Shown piece after piece: positions 1-11,970 of a DNA stretch of 64,000 bases. Source of the stretch: Sternotherus odoratus. Taxonomy: Eukaryota > Chordata > Testudines > Kinosternidae. The DNA is taken from positions 82,501-146,500 of the forward strand of contig JAVMKO010000169.1 of the NCBI GenBank assembly GCA_032164245.1, in the 5' to 3' direction. Under the pieces are notes generated by a model, which saw only the letters and a list, made by a program, of their open reading frames with translations, was not told the DNA's origin and searched no databases. The position numbers and the translations under genes were made by a program. Position 1 is the first letter of the stretch, and each line of letters starts with the position of its first letter.

Positions 1-759
1 TTAATAGAAGTCACTTAGCATTTTTTGTGACAAGTAACTCCTGGTTGGATAAAAATAGAGCTTCCACCAGTAAATTAGCACTTTTTAGAACATATTAAGT
101 ATGTAAAGCTACAGTCTATCATGAATTGCCCTAAAACTAAAAGGGTTCATGTTCAGAATGTTTGTTTAAAAGACAAACCAAGCAATGAATCTCAGTGAGA
201 GTCTATCCTGAAACAAGTGGGCAAGTCAAAATGGCCTGAAACATAATGTTAGCTGCCCAAAGAAAAATATATGCTCTCATGAATGAGAAATGCTATGTCT
301 TTGAAAATAATATCTACCTCAACACCCCAATACTGGGTGTGCCTAAACTGAATAGTACCTCTAAATTAGTGCATAATTTAAAAGCTGAAAGTAATTTGCT
401 TTTAAAATATAAAAGAAATTATCTTTAAAGAGGAGGGAATTGTTAAGAATGTTTTTCTAACTTAAAAGCAACTGTATTATGAATGTTGTGTAGTATGATT
501 TTAAATACAACATGTGTTTTAATGGCACCTTTAGTAAAACTCTTAGTGAGTATTGTTGGGGCCATAGTAATCCTTATAATACTGTGTTGTTGTATTCAGT
601 GTGTCCCCTCCCTCATAGACTCATGTAAGTCAGCTTGTTTTTTTAGGCCCTACTCTTTTCGAATTGGCACAAGCTGAAGTTGCCAAGCTGCCCTTAGCTC
701 CTTAAACTAAGATGTAGCTTTTTGATAAATAAGTTATATCAAAGCTACAAATGGGGGAA
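1..759 (+). other. 3' internal part of an endogenous retrovirus (env tail and polypurine tract)
   Basis: A short open frame at 483-677 codes a hydrophobic stretch (PLVKLLVSIVGAIVILIILCCC) followed by a short cytoplasmic-like tail, the form of a retroviral Env transmembrane anchor. The segment ends in a purine tract (AAATGGGGGAA, 749-759) directly abutting a TG-starting LTR, the expected place of the polypurine tract. Everything upstream is cut by the window edge. No long ORF remains; the copy is degenerate. Class is uncertain; a gammaretrovirus-like origin is a guess. Confidence 0.55.
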
Positions 760-1175
760 TGTTGAGTCTGAACTATTGATTAAGCTTAATCTTATCCCAG
801 ACTTGATGTCTGTCTGAACTTTTAATCAAAGCTCTGACCTGCAAACTACTCATGACACCCCCCCCCCTTAAGTAGCCATCTCCCCTTATCTTTTGGAATT
901 TACATTTTCTGTTTTATCCTGTAGAATCTTGATTGATTATGCATGACCATTATGATCTGTAAATCACTTTGTTTACTTCTGTGTATAAATATTGATGCTC
1001 ACCCCTAGTAAATTTGCCACACTACTCTGAAGCTTGGAGCTAAGGATAGTGTGAGCCCATTGATCAATGAATTGAAGTCTGTGTAAGTGGTCTCTGACAG
1101 TTTGTGGGCCCAAACCAACTCCGCACGAATCTCGGGTGCTGGAGAGGTGAGTAGGGACTTGCTTTTTACCTAACA
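760..1175 (+). repeat. ERV 3' LTR
   Basis: 416 bp starting TGTTGAG after the polypurine tract and ending CCTAACA (imperfect TGTTG/TAACA terminal inverted repeat). TATA-like TATAAAT at 984-990. Its end (GTCTCTGACAGTTTGTGGGC, then CAACTCCG) closely matches 44,205-44,245 in the solo LTR at 43.6 kb, so the two LTRs share an R-U5 lineage while their U3 parts differ. Confidence 0.65.
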
Positions 1176-3290
1176 GCAGTGCTTTAAAGGATCCTGCTTA
1201 AAGCACTGCAGGGGCAGTGCTTCAGCATCCCTTCCCCTTTTGCGCCCAATATTGGCAACTCTGATAATAGAGACCGGGGGTGGGGGGACAAAAAGAGCAG
1301 CTACGTTAAAGCGCTGCTGTGACTTTAAGCTGGCAGCACTCTAAAGTACGGTGGTAGGGGCAGGACAGGCTTTATACCAGTACGCCGTACCGGCCTGTAG
1401 TGCCTTACTTTCACCACTGCATCCTACGCAGTGTGTGGGCCAACACCATTCCTGTCCAACAGTTCACATGGAGGATGTGACTCTGTGTTAGGCAAGAACC
1501 TAAGGTAATTGTGACAGGCTGACTTTTTCCTGTACCATCTGGAATGAACTTTATTAAATTAATGTCAATGTTACTGAAATAAGATTTATATCTCTGCAGC
1601 TTATTGCAGCAACTATGCAAATATTTGTGCACTATTCTGGGACTCTGTGGAACTTCAAGGGACTTTTTGGAACAGTGCATGTGAAGTGAATTTCTTAGGA
1701 AATCGCTTGAGATTCTAGAAATGCAAATGTTCCCTTCTGATGTCAGCCTTTGAAGCCACCTCTCTGGAGAGGTGTGCATATTCGAGTTCAAACTGTATTC
1801 TGGAGGTACCTGGAGACAAAGGAAGGATTTTTGGATAAATAACCTGTATAGATTGACCAAGGGCTTTTTTCCCCTGATCCTCTACATGGACAGGACCTCT
1901 GGTCCACTGACAGCCGCAGTCCTTAAGGAAGGATTGGAAGGACTTGGCCTAATGCGGCCACATAAAACTGAACACTTATTCTGGGATGAAGCTGTAATCC
2001 ATGTATGACCACAAAGGAATCTCCTTGGATGAGGGTTTGAAGGACAGCTTCTGACAGATTCCATGTTTGAGTTGGGGGTGATTTCTGATAAACTTATTAG
2101 CATGTGTGTACGTTATTTTTTTGTTTTTAATATGATTCCTCTGTAATGCTTTTTACCTTAAGGATAAAGTAGGTTTGCATACAACGTGCTGTGTGATACC
2201 TTATAACTGTATAACAGATGCACTTCTGCTCTTCCAGACTAACACGGGTACCTCTCTGATTCTTATAACTGTAGTAATTATACCTGATAACTGTCTCAGA
2301 AGAGAAAGCAAGCAGGTGTCCCTGGGCAATCTATTTGTGCTGGGAAATACCCAATGAAGTCAGAGAACTGTGCAGCCTGGGAATAACCTGGTGAGAAGGG
2401 ACAGAGAGATGTAGGATTTTTTCCAAGAGAGGTGATCGGTGGGGAGCCGGAAGCTTGAGATTGGGTGCCCTTGCTGGGCCACTGTGGTGAAATACAGGTG
2501 CAGCTGTCCTGAACTGTGATGATCGTAACTGGTCATCCCCACAAAGAGACACTATTGTGACACCATTTTGTGGTTCCATAGAGACAGCTTTCACTATGTG
2601 CTGTGGTTAACACAAGCCATCTTTATCAATGGTGTACTCACAGTATGCAGCTAGTCCATATTTCTCCTTGTTTGCTCAAAGCCCACACTCAGACAACCTC
2701 ACAGGTTCCTTGGGCGGTGTCCATGATGTTCTTTATCACCAGCTCCCATGACCAGTACATCACCCAACTAATTCTGAGTGTCAGGAATACCCTTTAATAT
2801 CTACTCATTTATTGTCTTTTCAACTAAATTGTTATAGAGAAGTTATAACATTCTCAGTGGACACCTGCAAGATAATATATCTGAAATCCTTTGTATTGCC
2901 TCTGTGCTGTAGTTATTGTGCATTTTTCACAGACATTGATATTTATTGTGTGAGACTCATTTTATTATGATTTCTACAGGTTTTGTCCTTAAGCCAAGAG
3001 TCAGTTGCACTGTGAGACTGTTTTCCAAATGAAAGCAGCCAGTCTTTGTGTTCGCACTGTCCATGTTGTGCTTTCCGCTTGTCTGCCAGTTCGTTTATTG
3101 CTGAAATCACATGATGTGATTGCAGCTCCAAGATGTCTTCAGGAATGATTCTGATTGGCACGGCAAGTGCATATTGTAGGGTCCAATTAGCCTCAGTCAA
3201 TAACTGGCTTTGGATTCCTTCATTTTGTTTATCACACTATAATGTCATTTGAACTCTCTCCAAACTGGCCATACTCTGTTAATATCCTTA
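1176..3290. other. unassigned non-coding stretch
   Basis: No gene seen. A short fragment at about 2,228-2,262 (CCAGACTAACACGGGTACC then CTCTGATTCT) is the 3' tip of a Penelope-like element. A 149-residue ORF on the minus strand (1,411-1,860) has no domain I recognise and no splice context. Dispersed low-complexity and decayed repeats are likely. Confidence 0.4.
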
Positions 3291-3333
3291 AATCGTCCAT
3301 ATACTTAGGAAGTGTTTCCTTTTCTTTTTGGTT

Positions 3334-3639
3334 TCATTTATAAAAACAGAAACACTCTGCAATCGCCAGTTGGTTTGGTGAGAGGTGATTTTGGAGAATT
3401 TCCACAATCTCACAAAATGAACCTGCTGGTTCAACAGGAGCTGTCATGCTACATACCAGGTTATAGGTTTTAGTCCCCATTACACTCAATAAAACTGACA
3501 CCTTTTGCTCAACACTGATACCACTAGCTATTATACTGTGTTCTACTCTCTCTCCACAGCTCAGTGGAGGACTGACCCACTTTATCAAATAAGTCAGTTT
3601 TCTCCAAACCTTTTTTTTTTCTGTTTTGTTACAGTCCAA
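3334..3639 (-). repeat. Ty3/gypsy-like Gag fragment
   Basis: 101-residue open frame whose core (VSVLLSVMGTKTYNLVCSM, then VEILQNHLSPNQLAIAECFCFYK) has the pattern of the Gag of Ty3/gypsy-type retrotransposons found in vertebrate genomes (LLSVxGxxTYxLL, then LxxHxxPxxxxIxExxxF). It is an isolated fragment with no downstream zinc knuckle or Pol. A more decayed copy lies at about 17,420-17,640 in the paralogous block. Confidence 0.55.
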
Positions 3640-4600
3640 ATGGCTGCAGTTTCATTTTAGTTTAGAACTAAAGAGTTATTCTCCGCTCCACTGTACTCTG
3701 GGATTGGGCTTCCCTCCTTGTTACTAATCGTTGTGTCGTCTGCTCCTTACAAAACCAAAACAATATGAAGAAACACACAGACTCCAAATATTCCAAATAA
3801 ACAAGTTTATTGCAAATAAATGAATTTTCTAAATATACACAAGCTTGCATGGCCTAGGTACACACATATTGCACAATATGCACACATTGCACAATATGCA
3901 CACAATATGCACACATATTGCACACAAATACACACATATTGCTGTCCTGACAGGTTTTCAACAGATTCTAATTCATAGACAATGGTGTTAGGGGAAATCA
4001 AAAGGCGCGTCTCACCTTTACCTGAAACCCCGGGAAGAGCGGAGTTAAAGGTAAAGCTCACAAGTTGTCAGAGACTAATGAAGAGTTACACAACACAGCC
4101 TTGATCAAGGCGGAACTTTCACACTCCCCTTTGCTGGTAGGGGGGGTCGAGGTTCAGTTTATTTAAGACATCATGAGAGATTTATAGGGTACAGAAAGGG
4201 TAGGAGGGGTTTGAGCAAAGCATGTGCCAGGAGCATACGTAATGTCAAGCAGCTACATCTGTTCTTTAAGACAATGCATCATTAGCAGGTAGCAATACTT
4301 AACAGCTACAATATTCTAACAAAATGTGAATACAGCATATTCTTTAAGCAAATACAGGAGTAACAAGCACATAATCTTAAAATAAAGGCAAAACCAGCTA
4401 AAAATCTGTGTGAGAACAGAACACAGAGTCTACGTCCAAGGCCAAACAAGAGATACTTGGCAGAATACAATAAATTTAGTATGAGAGAGAAACTTTTGCC
4501 TAGCAAGCACAGCAAAGCTGTGAATATTTTTAACTCTTAACAATGATGAACATGAACAGATGGCTCATAGATGATTTAAAGGGATATTACTCTATTTCTA

Positions 4601-5925
4601 TGTAACCCTTCTGCCCATCAGAGTTGGCAGCAACAAGGGCCGGGTTCAGTATCCAGGGGTTCCATTCTAAGGACACAATACAAAACCGGCTCGAGCCCCC
4701 ACCCAGTGACCTGGGACAACAATATACCACCCTTCTGGGCGCCTCTAAGAGGCAATACTTCCCCTCTCGCAAGCACAGAGTCTGAGTGTACCAAAACCCT
4801 TTTAATGACCGAGAGAAACACTGTGGCATATTATAGGGTAAATACCACAAACAAAAGTCACAACCCAAACCATGAACCAGAATTCCCCCCCACACACACA
4901 CACGCCAATGGGCAGTGTCCTTTCCCTTGGGTTCTTGAGTCCCACAAGCCCCAAAGTCCCCCAAAGTCCAACAGCCCCAGCAGAGTTCAAAAGTTCATAG
5001 CAGAGTTGTAGCTCCCCACCGAGGTGGAGGGGGGGGCAGGTTATGGGGCACCTTATGTGGTCAGAGGCCGACTGCCCCGCCTCTCCAGTCGTGCCGGTCA
5101 CTCACCCTGCTGGCCGGCACCGGAACTGCTCTGCCAGCGGTCTCAGGAACGGGTCCACCGGCCGGCCCAGGAACAGCTCTGCCAGCGGTCTCAGGAACGG
5201 GTCCACCGGCCGGCCCAGGAACTGCTCTGCCAGCGGTCTCAGGAACAGATCCACCAGCCAGCACTGCTCTGCCAGCGGTCTCAGGAACGGGTCCACCGGC
5301 CGGCACCGCTCTGCTTAGGGCCCCCCCACTTAAGATAAAGCTCAGTGATTTCAGCTCTTAAGTGATTTCAGCTCATAGTGGGGGGCCTTAGTGCAGAAGC
5401 ACCACCAGGCCCAAAGCAACTTCAGCTCAGTGAGCTGAAGTTAAGAATCCTAAAGGAAGCAAAAGTCAGCTCTAACATTCCACAGGGGAGAGAGGCCAGG
5501 TGCAATAGGCCTGTGAGGCCCTCAGACACAGCCCTGACCACAAGGTCTCAGAGCCTGCCCACAGCCTCTCTCAATCCAGTGAGTTTTGGAACCCCTGTCC
5601 CTTGTTTAGCGAGTGCTACCTAGCTGATGGCGAGTCCCTCCAGCATGCCAAAGGCCAAATCAATGTCCCAACCCCTCATTCACACAAACAGGTTAATCAG
5701 CACTCTATCATTCTTGCCCCAATACTACAGAAACTGGGGGTCCCACAGTAGCCAAAGTGATCATTTGGGCTGTTAGAGTGCAGGTCAGGTGCGGTGGGTG
5801 TGTCTAAGCAAATCAGGTGTTATTTTCCAAAAGCTACTGCAATTTCTGCAATTCACCACTGGATGTCACCCATACTGACACTGCAAAGTCATTGCAATTC
5901 CTGCAATTCCCTGACACTGCTTACA
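4601..5925. repeat. solo LTR, 1,325 bp, with internal minisatellite
   Basis: Begins TGTAACCC and ends TTACA, flanked by TCTA and TCCA (4-bp target duplication, one mismatch). The paralogous site at 18,053-18,056 is empty. Internal tandem repeat at about 5,120-5,315: four to five copies of a roughly 46-bp unit containing CTCTGCCAGCGGTCTCAGG, which produces several overlapping Pro/Gly/Arg-rich false ORFs. Probably a Ty3/gypsy-type LTR; family not certain. Confidence 0.65.
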
Positions 5926-6404
5926 TCCATAAACTACACAACTGCTAAATAAAAATACTTATTTTTTAAAAAGCTTTTGATCATTAGCATTGGTCACAGT
6001 TTCCTGAAAGGAGGATCATGCAGGTGGCCTGCTTAAGAGTTGAAGACCCATGACATTCCACCCTGAGACAGGTATGGTCAAGAGCTCTCAGAAGGACTGG
6101 AAAGGGATCCAAGGTCCAGCTGCCTTGTAACCATGACAGTAAATCTTGCATGGCAGTGTAGAGGGATGGGGGGTATTTCCTATTCCCTTTCCTCACTGTG
6201 TAGCTATAGAGGGCAGTCACAAGCCCTTAATTGGCTATGTTATACATTTGGTGATGTTGTGTCTCTGAGATATAAATGAATGTGTGAGACATAATGGGCT
6301 TTTCCCATTAATATCCACCCATCAGCTCCCACTGTGACAGGCACTGTCAGCTTTTCTAAGGAGCTCTTCATGTTGGGTAACTGGCAGCTGAGCCTTTGAA
6401 AATC

Positions 6405-6500
6405 TTCAGAAAGGTAGCCGTGTTAGTCTGTATCTGCAGAAGCAACAAAGAGTCCTGTGGCACCTGTTAGTCTTTAAGGTGCCACTGGACTCTTTGTCGC
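6405..6500. repeat. Penelope-like element 3' fragment
   Basis: Contains GCCGTGTTAGTCTGTATCTG and the motif GTTAGTCTTTAAGGTGCCAC followed by GGACTCTTTG, the same terminal sequence as the larger Penelope-like element at 6.8-8.9 kb. No coding sequence. Confidence 0.7.
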
Positions 6501-6838
6501 TTGAAAATCTTGAAATCTTGAAAACCTAATTTTGGTGTTGATTTCTACGCACCACTAATTTCCTTTCCTTACCAGCCTAGTCAAATAATAATATTCATCA
6601 GCAGTAAAAGACAAAATCATTTGTTGTTGAGAGCAAGTAATTAGAATTGCAGATCACAAAGTACAGAGTAAAAACTACAGTTCACGTTTTATTGGAGAGA
6701 AACTTGATGTCATAGGTTCATAGCCATAAAATGAGTAACAGTGCTGATCTAGAGATGGCATCACAGATAATATAGAGATAAAATGTAATTCAAATTCATT
6801 GCTGAGAAACTTGATTTCAAAGATATTAGGACAAATGA

Positions 6839-8931
6839 AGTTACAAAGAGTCCTGTGGCACCTTAAAGACTAACTAAAGTATTGAAGCATAAGCTTTCGT
6901 GGGTTAATACCCACTTCATCGGATGCATGCAGTGGAAGTATCCAGGGGCAGGTATAAATAGGTAGGCAAGAACCAGGTTAGAGATAACAGGGTAGGTCCA
7001 ATGGGGCTGAACCAGCTTCTTATCTCTAATCAGGGAGGGTGAGGTATTCTTCTAGCAGCTGAATTGGAGGTGTAAACAGCGAGAGAAGATAAACTGCTCT
7101 TGTAAGATCCACAAACCTGGAAATCCTGGACACCCCATTGTCTCGGGAATTGGCACTCTCACTGAAGGACTGTCTGGATATATGGACTCTCTACTCAGAC
7201 CCTATGCCACCAGCACTCCCAACTATCTCCGTGACACCACCGACTACCTGAGAAAACTACAATGCATTGGTGATCTTCCAGAAAACACCATCCTAGCCAC
7301 CATGGATGTAGAGGCTCTCTACATAAACATTCCACACAGAGATGGAATACAAGCTGTCAGGAATAGTTTCCCTGATGATGCCACAGCACAAGTGGTTGCT
7401 GAGCTCTGTGACTTTATCCTCACACACAATTATTTCAAATTTGGTGACAATATACACCTCCAGACCAGTGGCACTGCTATGGGCACCCGCATGGCCCCAC
7501 AGTATGCCAACATCTTTACGGCTGACCTGGAACAACACTGCCTCATCTCTCGTCCACTCACACCCCTTCTCTGTCTACGCTACGTTGATGACATCTTCAT
7601 AATCTGGACCCATGGGAAAGAAACTCTGGAAGAATTCCACCACTTCCACCCCACCATCCACCTCAACCTGGACCAGTTTACACGGGACGTCCACTTCCTA
7701 GACACCACGGTGCCAATTAATGATGGCCACATTAAGACCACCCTGTACTGAAAACCTACCGACAGCTACGCCTACCTTCATGCCACCAGCTTCCATCCTG
7801 GACACAGCACACAATCCATTGTCTACAGCCAAGCACTGAGGTACAATCGTATTTACTCCAACCCCTCAGACAGAGACCAACACCTACAAGATCTTCACCA
7901 AGCTTTCTCAAAACTACAATACCCACACAAGGAAATAAGGACACAGATCAACAGAGCCAGACGTGTACCCAGAAGCCTGCTGCTGCAAGACAAGCCCAAG
8001 AAAGAAAACAACAGAACACCACTGGCCATCACCTACCGTCCTCAGTTAAAGCCTTTCCAACACATCATCTGTGATCTACAACCCACCCTGGACAACAATC
8101 CCTCACTTTCACAGGCCCTGGGAGGAAGGCCAGTCCTGGCCCACAGACAACACGAGAACCTCAAGCATATTCTCACCGGCAACAGCACACCGCGCCATAA
8201 TAACTCTAACTCAGGAACCAATCCATGCAACAAACCTCAATGCCAACATATCTACACCAGCAACATCATCACAGGACCTAACCAGATCAGCCACACCATC
8301 ACCGGTTCATTCACCTGCACATCTACCAATGTAATAGATGCCATTATATTCCACCAATGTCCCTCTGCTATATACATCGGCCAAACTGGACAGTCACTAT
8401 GAAAAAGGACAAATGGACACAAATCAGATATCAGGAATGGCAATATACAAAAACCTGTAGGAGAACACTTCAATCTGCCTGGACACACAATTACAGATTT
8501 AAAAGTCACTATATTGCAGCAAAAAAACTTCAAGACCAGACTGCAAAGAGAAATTGCAGAGCTACAATTCATTTGCAAATGTGATACAATCAACTCTAGA
8601 CTGAATAGGGATTATGAATGAATAACTAACTACAAGAGCAGTTTATCTTCTCTCGCGGTTCATACCTCCAATTCAGCTGCTAGAGGAATACCTCACCTTC
8701 CCTCATTAGAGATAACAAGCTGGTTCAGCCCCATTGGACACACCCTGTTATCTCTAACCTGTTTCTTGCCTACCTATTTATACCTGCCCCTGGATACTTC
8801 CACTCATGCATCCAATGAAGTGGATATTAACCCACAAAAGTTTATGCTTCAATACTTTAGCTAGTCTTTAAGGTACCACAGGACTCTTTGTAACTTCTGC
8901 AATTCCAGACTAACGGCTACCTCTCTGATTC
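6839..8931 (+). mobile_element. Penelope-like retroelement with inverted terminal repeats, degenerate
   Basis: 2,093 bp with a 12-bp target duplication (TAGGACAAATGA, 6,827-6,838; TAGGATAAATGA, 8,932-8,943). The reverse transcriptase frame (7,182-7,751) includes the GTAMGTRMAPQYANIF block and the catalytic YVDD motif, then hits a stop. Downstream at 8,340-8,600, frameshifted remnants of a GIY-YIG endonuclease can be read (YIG-QTG type motif near 8,374, then a C-terminal helix-rich tail). The first and last roughly 260 bp are inverted copies of one another (6,839-7,100 and 8,632-8,895). Both RT and GIY-YIG are diagnostic of Penelope-like elements. Paralogous empty site near 19,350. Confidence 0.9.
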
Positions 8932-8963
8932 TAGGATAAATGAGTGGCAGTGCCACTTTAAGA

Positions 8964-9495
8964 TCATTCAACTTCTTTTATAGAACAAATTCTCATTGAT
9001 GTTTCTTTGTGGGAATTTTTAAAGAATGGATAAACCTCTTCTAAGAATGAAAAATCATTAAATGTGAACAACACAGACCTGTCAGTTAAACTGAAAAAGG
9101 TCACCTGCCTGTCTTGGTAATTAAGGAAAACTCCAATTTTCTTGTTTTTTTTTTGTGCATCATGACCCGGGTCCATGGATCTGTTTTTGCCCAATAATCT
9201 TTCCAATTCAGACCCAGAGCCCAGAATCCCTCTTTCAGGGTCAGGGAAAGTTTTCCGCTTCTCTTTATGGATTTACTGGCCACTCCCAGGTCCCAGTCAG
9301 TGCTGCTCGTGACATCCACCTCCCAGTAGTGCCTTCCCTTGGAGAATTCTTCAGAGCCCAGCACACAGACAGTTGAATCGAACCTCTCTGGACTTGGTGG
9401 AACTTTTTGATGGTGGGGTTCATGAGTAAATTTCTCCTTATCCTCAGAAATGGAGAGGTTGGGGTGGGCCGTGCCTGGATTAAGAGTGATGTCAT
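8964..9495 (-). pseudogene. second PRY-SPRY (B30.2) exon, frameshifted
   Basis: Paralogue of the intact exon, with the same acceptor (TCTCTTTGCAG|ATGAC) and recognisable PRY (DITLNPGTAHPN) and SPRY (YWEVDV, FWALGLNWKDYWA) blocks. The exon is 532 bp against 530. The two extra bases fall around a 10-T run at 9,145-9,154, so the frame breaks after DPWTRV and the rest (KKIGVFLNYQDRQVTFF to VYPFF) is read in another frame. Either a truncated tail or a dead exon; a homopolymer sequencing error cannot be excluded. It belongs to the partial gene copy at 3.3-16 kb. Confidence 0.88.
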
Positions 9496-10320
9496 CTGCA
9501 AAGAGAGAATTTAAGAAACCCTTGTCTAACTGCAGAATAAACTGAAACATGGGAGATATGGCTTCTGGGCCAATTCCTGCTGTCCTTACTCAGACAAAAT
9601 GCCTCCTGATAATGGGTTTTGTCCTATTCTGGCAATTTGTTTACACTGAAATATCTCAGAGATATTTGATTGAACTTTATACAGGAATGGGAGGGATCCA
9701 GATATGGAGTGGTGTGTTTATTAAACAGGATCTCAGTGTTATTCAATAGAAATCACCTACCAGAGTAGTAAGACTACTATATATTTTAAAGCTAGCTGCA
9801 CAAAGGATTGTGACTCAGTGTTGCGATGCCTAATCTCTAGATGCCCCACCTCCCTGTTTAGTGTACAGTCTGGAGTTAGGCACCCATGCTCCCTGAACAA
9901 TGGCTGAGGAGAGTTAGGTGCCTATGAATGGAGTACACAAAAGCCAACCTGCTGTGAAGGGAAATGTCTAAGGTAGCCAATAGGGGATGCTGAGGAAAAG
10001 GGAGTGTCTGAAGTCCCCTGAGGATCAACAGCCATGAGTCCTCTCTGAGAGCTAGAAGTCTAAACCCCACCTTGTACTAACACATCTAGGTTCAAGTCCC
10101 TTCTCTGCCTGAGAGGATATGGGGTGTGACCTTTGTCCCAGAATACCCCAGTGCTGACAACCCTCTGCTCCTGTTGGGCAGAAGAGGGTGTTGAATCTGG
10201 GTCTCCAACATTTTGGGTGAGTGTTCCAGACAGCACGTTGATGGCTATGAGGGTGTTAGTGATGCCTTCTCTTCTAGCATTATTTTGTGCAAGGCCTGGT
10301 CTGGTGGGAAATACCTAGTT

Positions 10321-11249
10321 CAGGGGTCGGGAACCTTTCTGACTCAGAGAGCCATGAAAGCAAAATATTTGGAAATTTATTTCAGTAAGAGCCATATAAT
10401 ATATTTTAAGACTGAATTCAACTCCCACCCCCTACCCCCCCAACTGACCCACTCAGCCCGGTCTCTCCCCCCAAACCTCCTTCCCTCCCACCCCCCCAAC
10501 TGACCCACTCAGCCCGGTCTCTCCCCCCAAAACCTCCTTCCCTCCCACCCCCCCAACTGAACCACTCAGCCCTGTCTCTCCCCCCAAAACCTCCTTCCCT
10601 CCCACCCCCCCAACTGACCCACTCAGCCCGGTCTCTCCCCCCCAAACCTCCTTCCCTCCCACCCACCCCCCAAATGACCCACCCAGCCCGGTCTCTCCCC
10701 CCCAGACCTCCTTTCCTCCAACCCCCGAACTGACCCACCCAGCCAGGTCTCTCCCCCCCAAACCTCCTTTCCTCCAACCCCCCCAACTGACCCACCCAGC
10801 CCGGTCTCTTCCCCCCCCCAAACCTCCTTCCCCCCCCCAACTGACCCACCCAGCCCGGTCTCTCCCCCACACCGCTTACCCCCGCTCCCAGCCCAGCCTC
10901 CCCCCAATGCCCCCTTGCACACCACTTACCCCCCCCCACGCTTACTTGTTCGCTGGGTCACGCTGCTGTGACCCGACTCCAGCGAGGGAAGGCGAAGAGC
11001 GACACGCCCCCCAGCCTCGCGGTCAGAGCAGCGCCGCGCCACACCGCCTCCCCCGCCCCCCAGCCTCGCGGTCAGAGCAGCGCCGCGCCACACCGCCTCC
11101 CCCGCCCCCCAGCCTCGCGGACAGAGCAGCGCCGTGCCACACTGCCTCCCCCGCCCCCCAGCCTCGCGGACAGAGCAGCGCCGCGCGAGCCAGATGACAG
11201 TCTCAAAAGAGCCACATCTGGCTCGCGAGCCATAGGTTCCCGACCCCTG
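10321..11249. mobile_element. non-autonomous hAT transposon with two minisatellite cores
   Basis: 929 bp, terminal inverted repeats CAGGGGTCGGGAACCT and AGGTTCCCGACCCCTG, 8-bp target duplication ACCTAGTT (10,313-10,320; 11,250-11,257). The sister copy holds one uninterrupted ACCTAGTT at 43,403-43,410. Interior: about eight copies of a roughly 57-bp C-rich unit (10,430-10,870) and four copies of a roughly 50-bp unit containing CCAGCCTCGCGG (11,005-11,190). No transposase. Confidence 0.9.
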
Positions 11250-11970
11250 ACCTAGTTTGACTATCCTACTGAGATTTAGGTGTGAGTTTAGGCACCTGGT
11301 GGCTTTGCATATGCCAGCAGCAGAAACGTAGGACTCATGGGGACTTTTCCAATGGAAACATAGGCGTTGAGGAACTTCAGATAATTACAGGGTGAGGTGG
11401 CAGAAGAGAGGGAGTTTTGAGGACCTGAATTTTGAATGTAGACATATAAAGTGCTTAGATCCCTTTGTGGATCTAGCCCCTGGTCTGTAGCTATAACCTC
11501 TTCTTTCCCAATTAAGCAAACTGCATCATGCAGAAAAAGAAATGTGTCTGTACTAGGTGAGGGAAGCTCTACAGGGAGGCAGCGTTAGGTCTCAGACACC
11601 GTGGGCATGTTGACACTAAAAACTTAAATTGACCTGTATTAGGTCAATTTACAGCCAACACAGGAATTACTGCAGTGATTCATGTCCACAAGACCCTCCT
11701 TCAGTCAGTGGTGCACGTCCTCACCATGAGTTCTTGCACTGACCTAAGAGGGACAGTGTGGGGAGCTGAAAGCCAGGGCTCTTAGCTCAGCTCCCAGCTC
11801 CCTGCTGGGAGCCCAGCTACCCCAGGGTCCCTGCCAGCTGCCCCGTCCCAGCTCTGCAGCCTCTTGTGAGTCCTGCGGCTCCCACCCACCCATTCTTGGT
11901 TTCACAAACCCTGCTGGAAGCACGGCAGCTGACTGGGCACTCGGCTGCACACTCCTCACCAGGAGCACAG

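Larger units (their letters stand above)
3293..9700. repeat. segmental duplication block A (B30.2 side), older insertions inside
   Basis: Colinear with 17,371-20,105: both contain the Gag remnant, the TTTATT-rich strip, the B30.2 3' flank and the B30.2 exon. Differences are mostly whole insertions: this copy has gained the LTR at 4,601-5,925 and the Penelope element at 6,839-8,931, plus unmatched sequence at about 3,860-4,520; the other has gained the MITE at 18,514-18,940. Block end near 9,700 is a junction to block B. Confidence 0.75.

Noticed and set aside
5024..5338. CRISPR-like repeat array
   Set aside because: Contiguous tandem minisatellite in an LTR with no unique spacers, in a vertebrate genome.
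10418..10939. Gly/Trp-rich ORFs of 100-173 residues on the minus strand
   Set aside because: Produced by the C-rich tandem core of the hAT at 10.3-11.2 kb, open in three frames.
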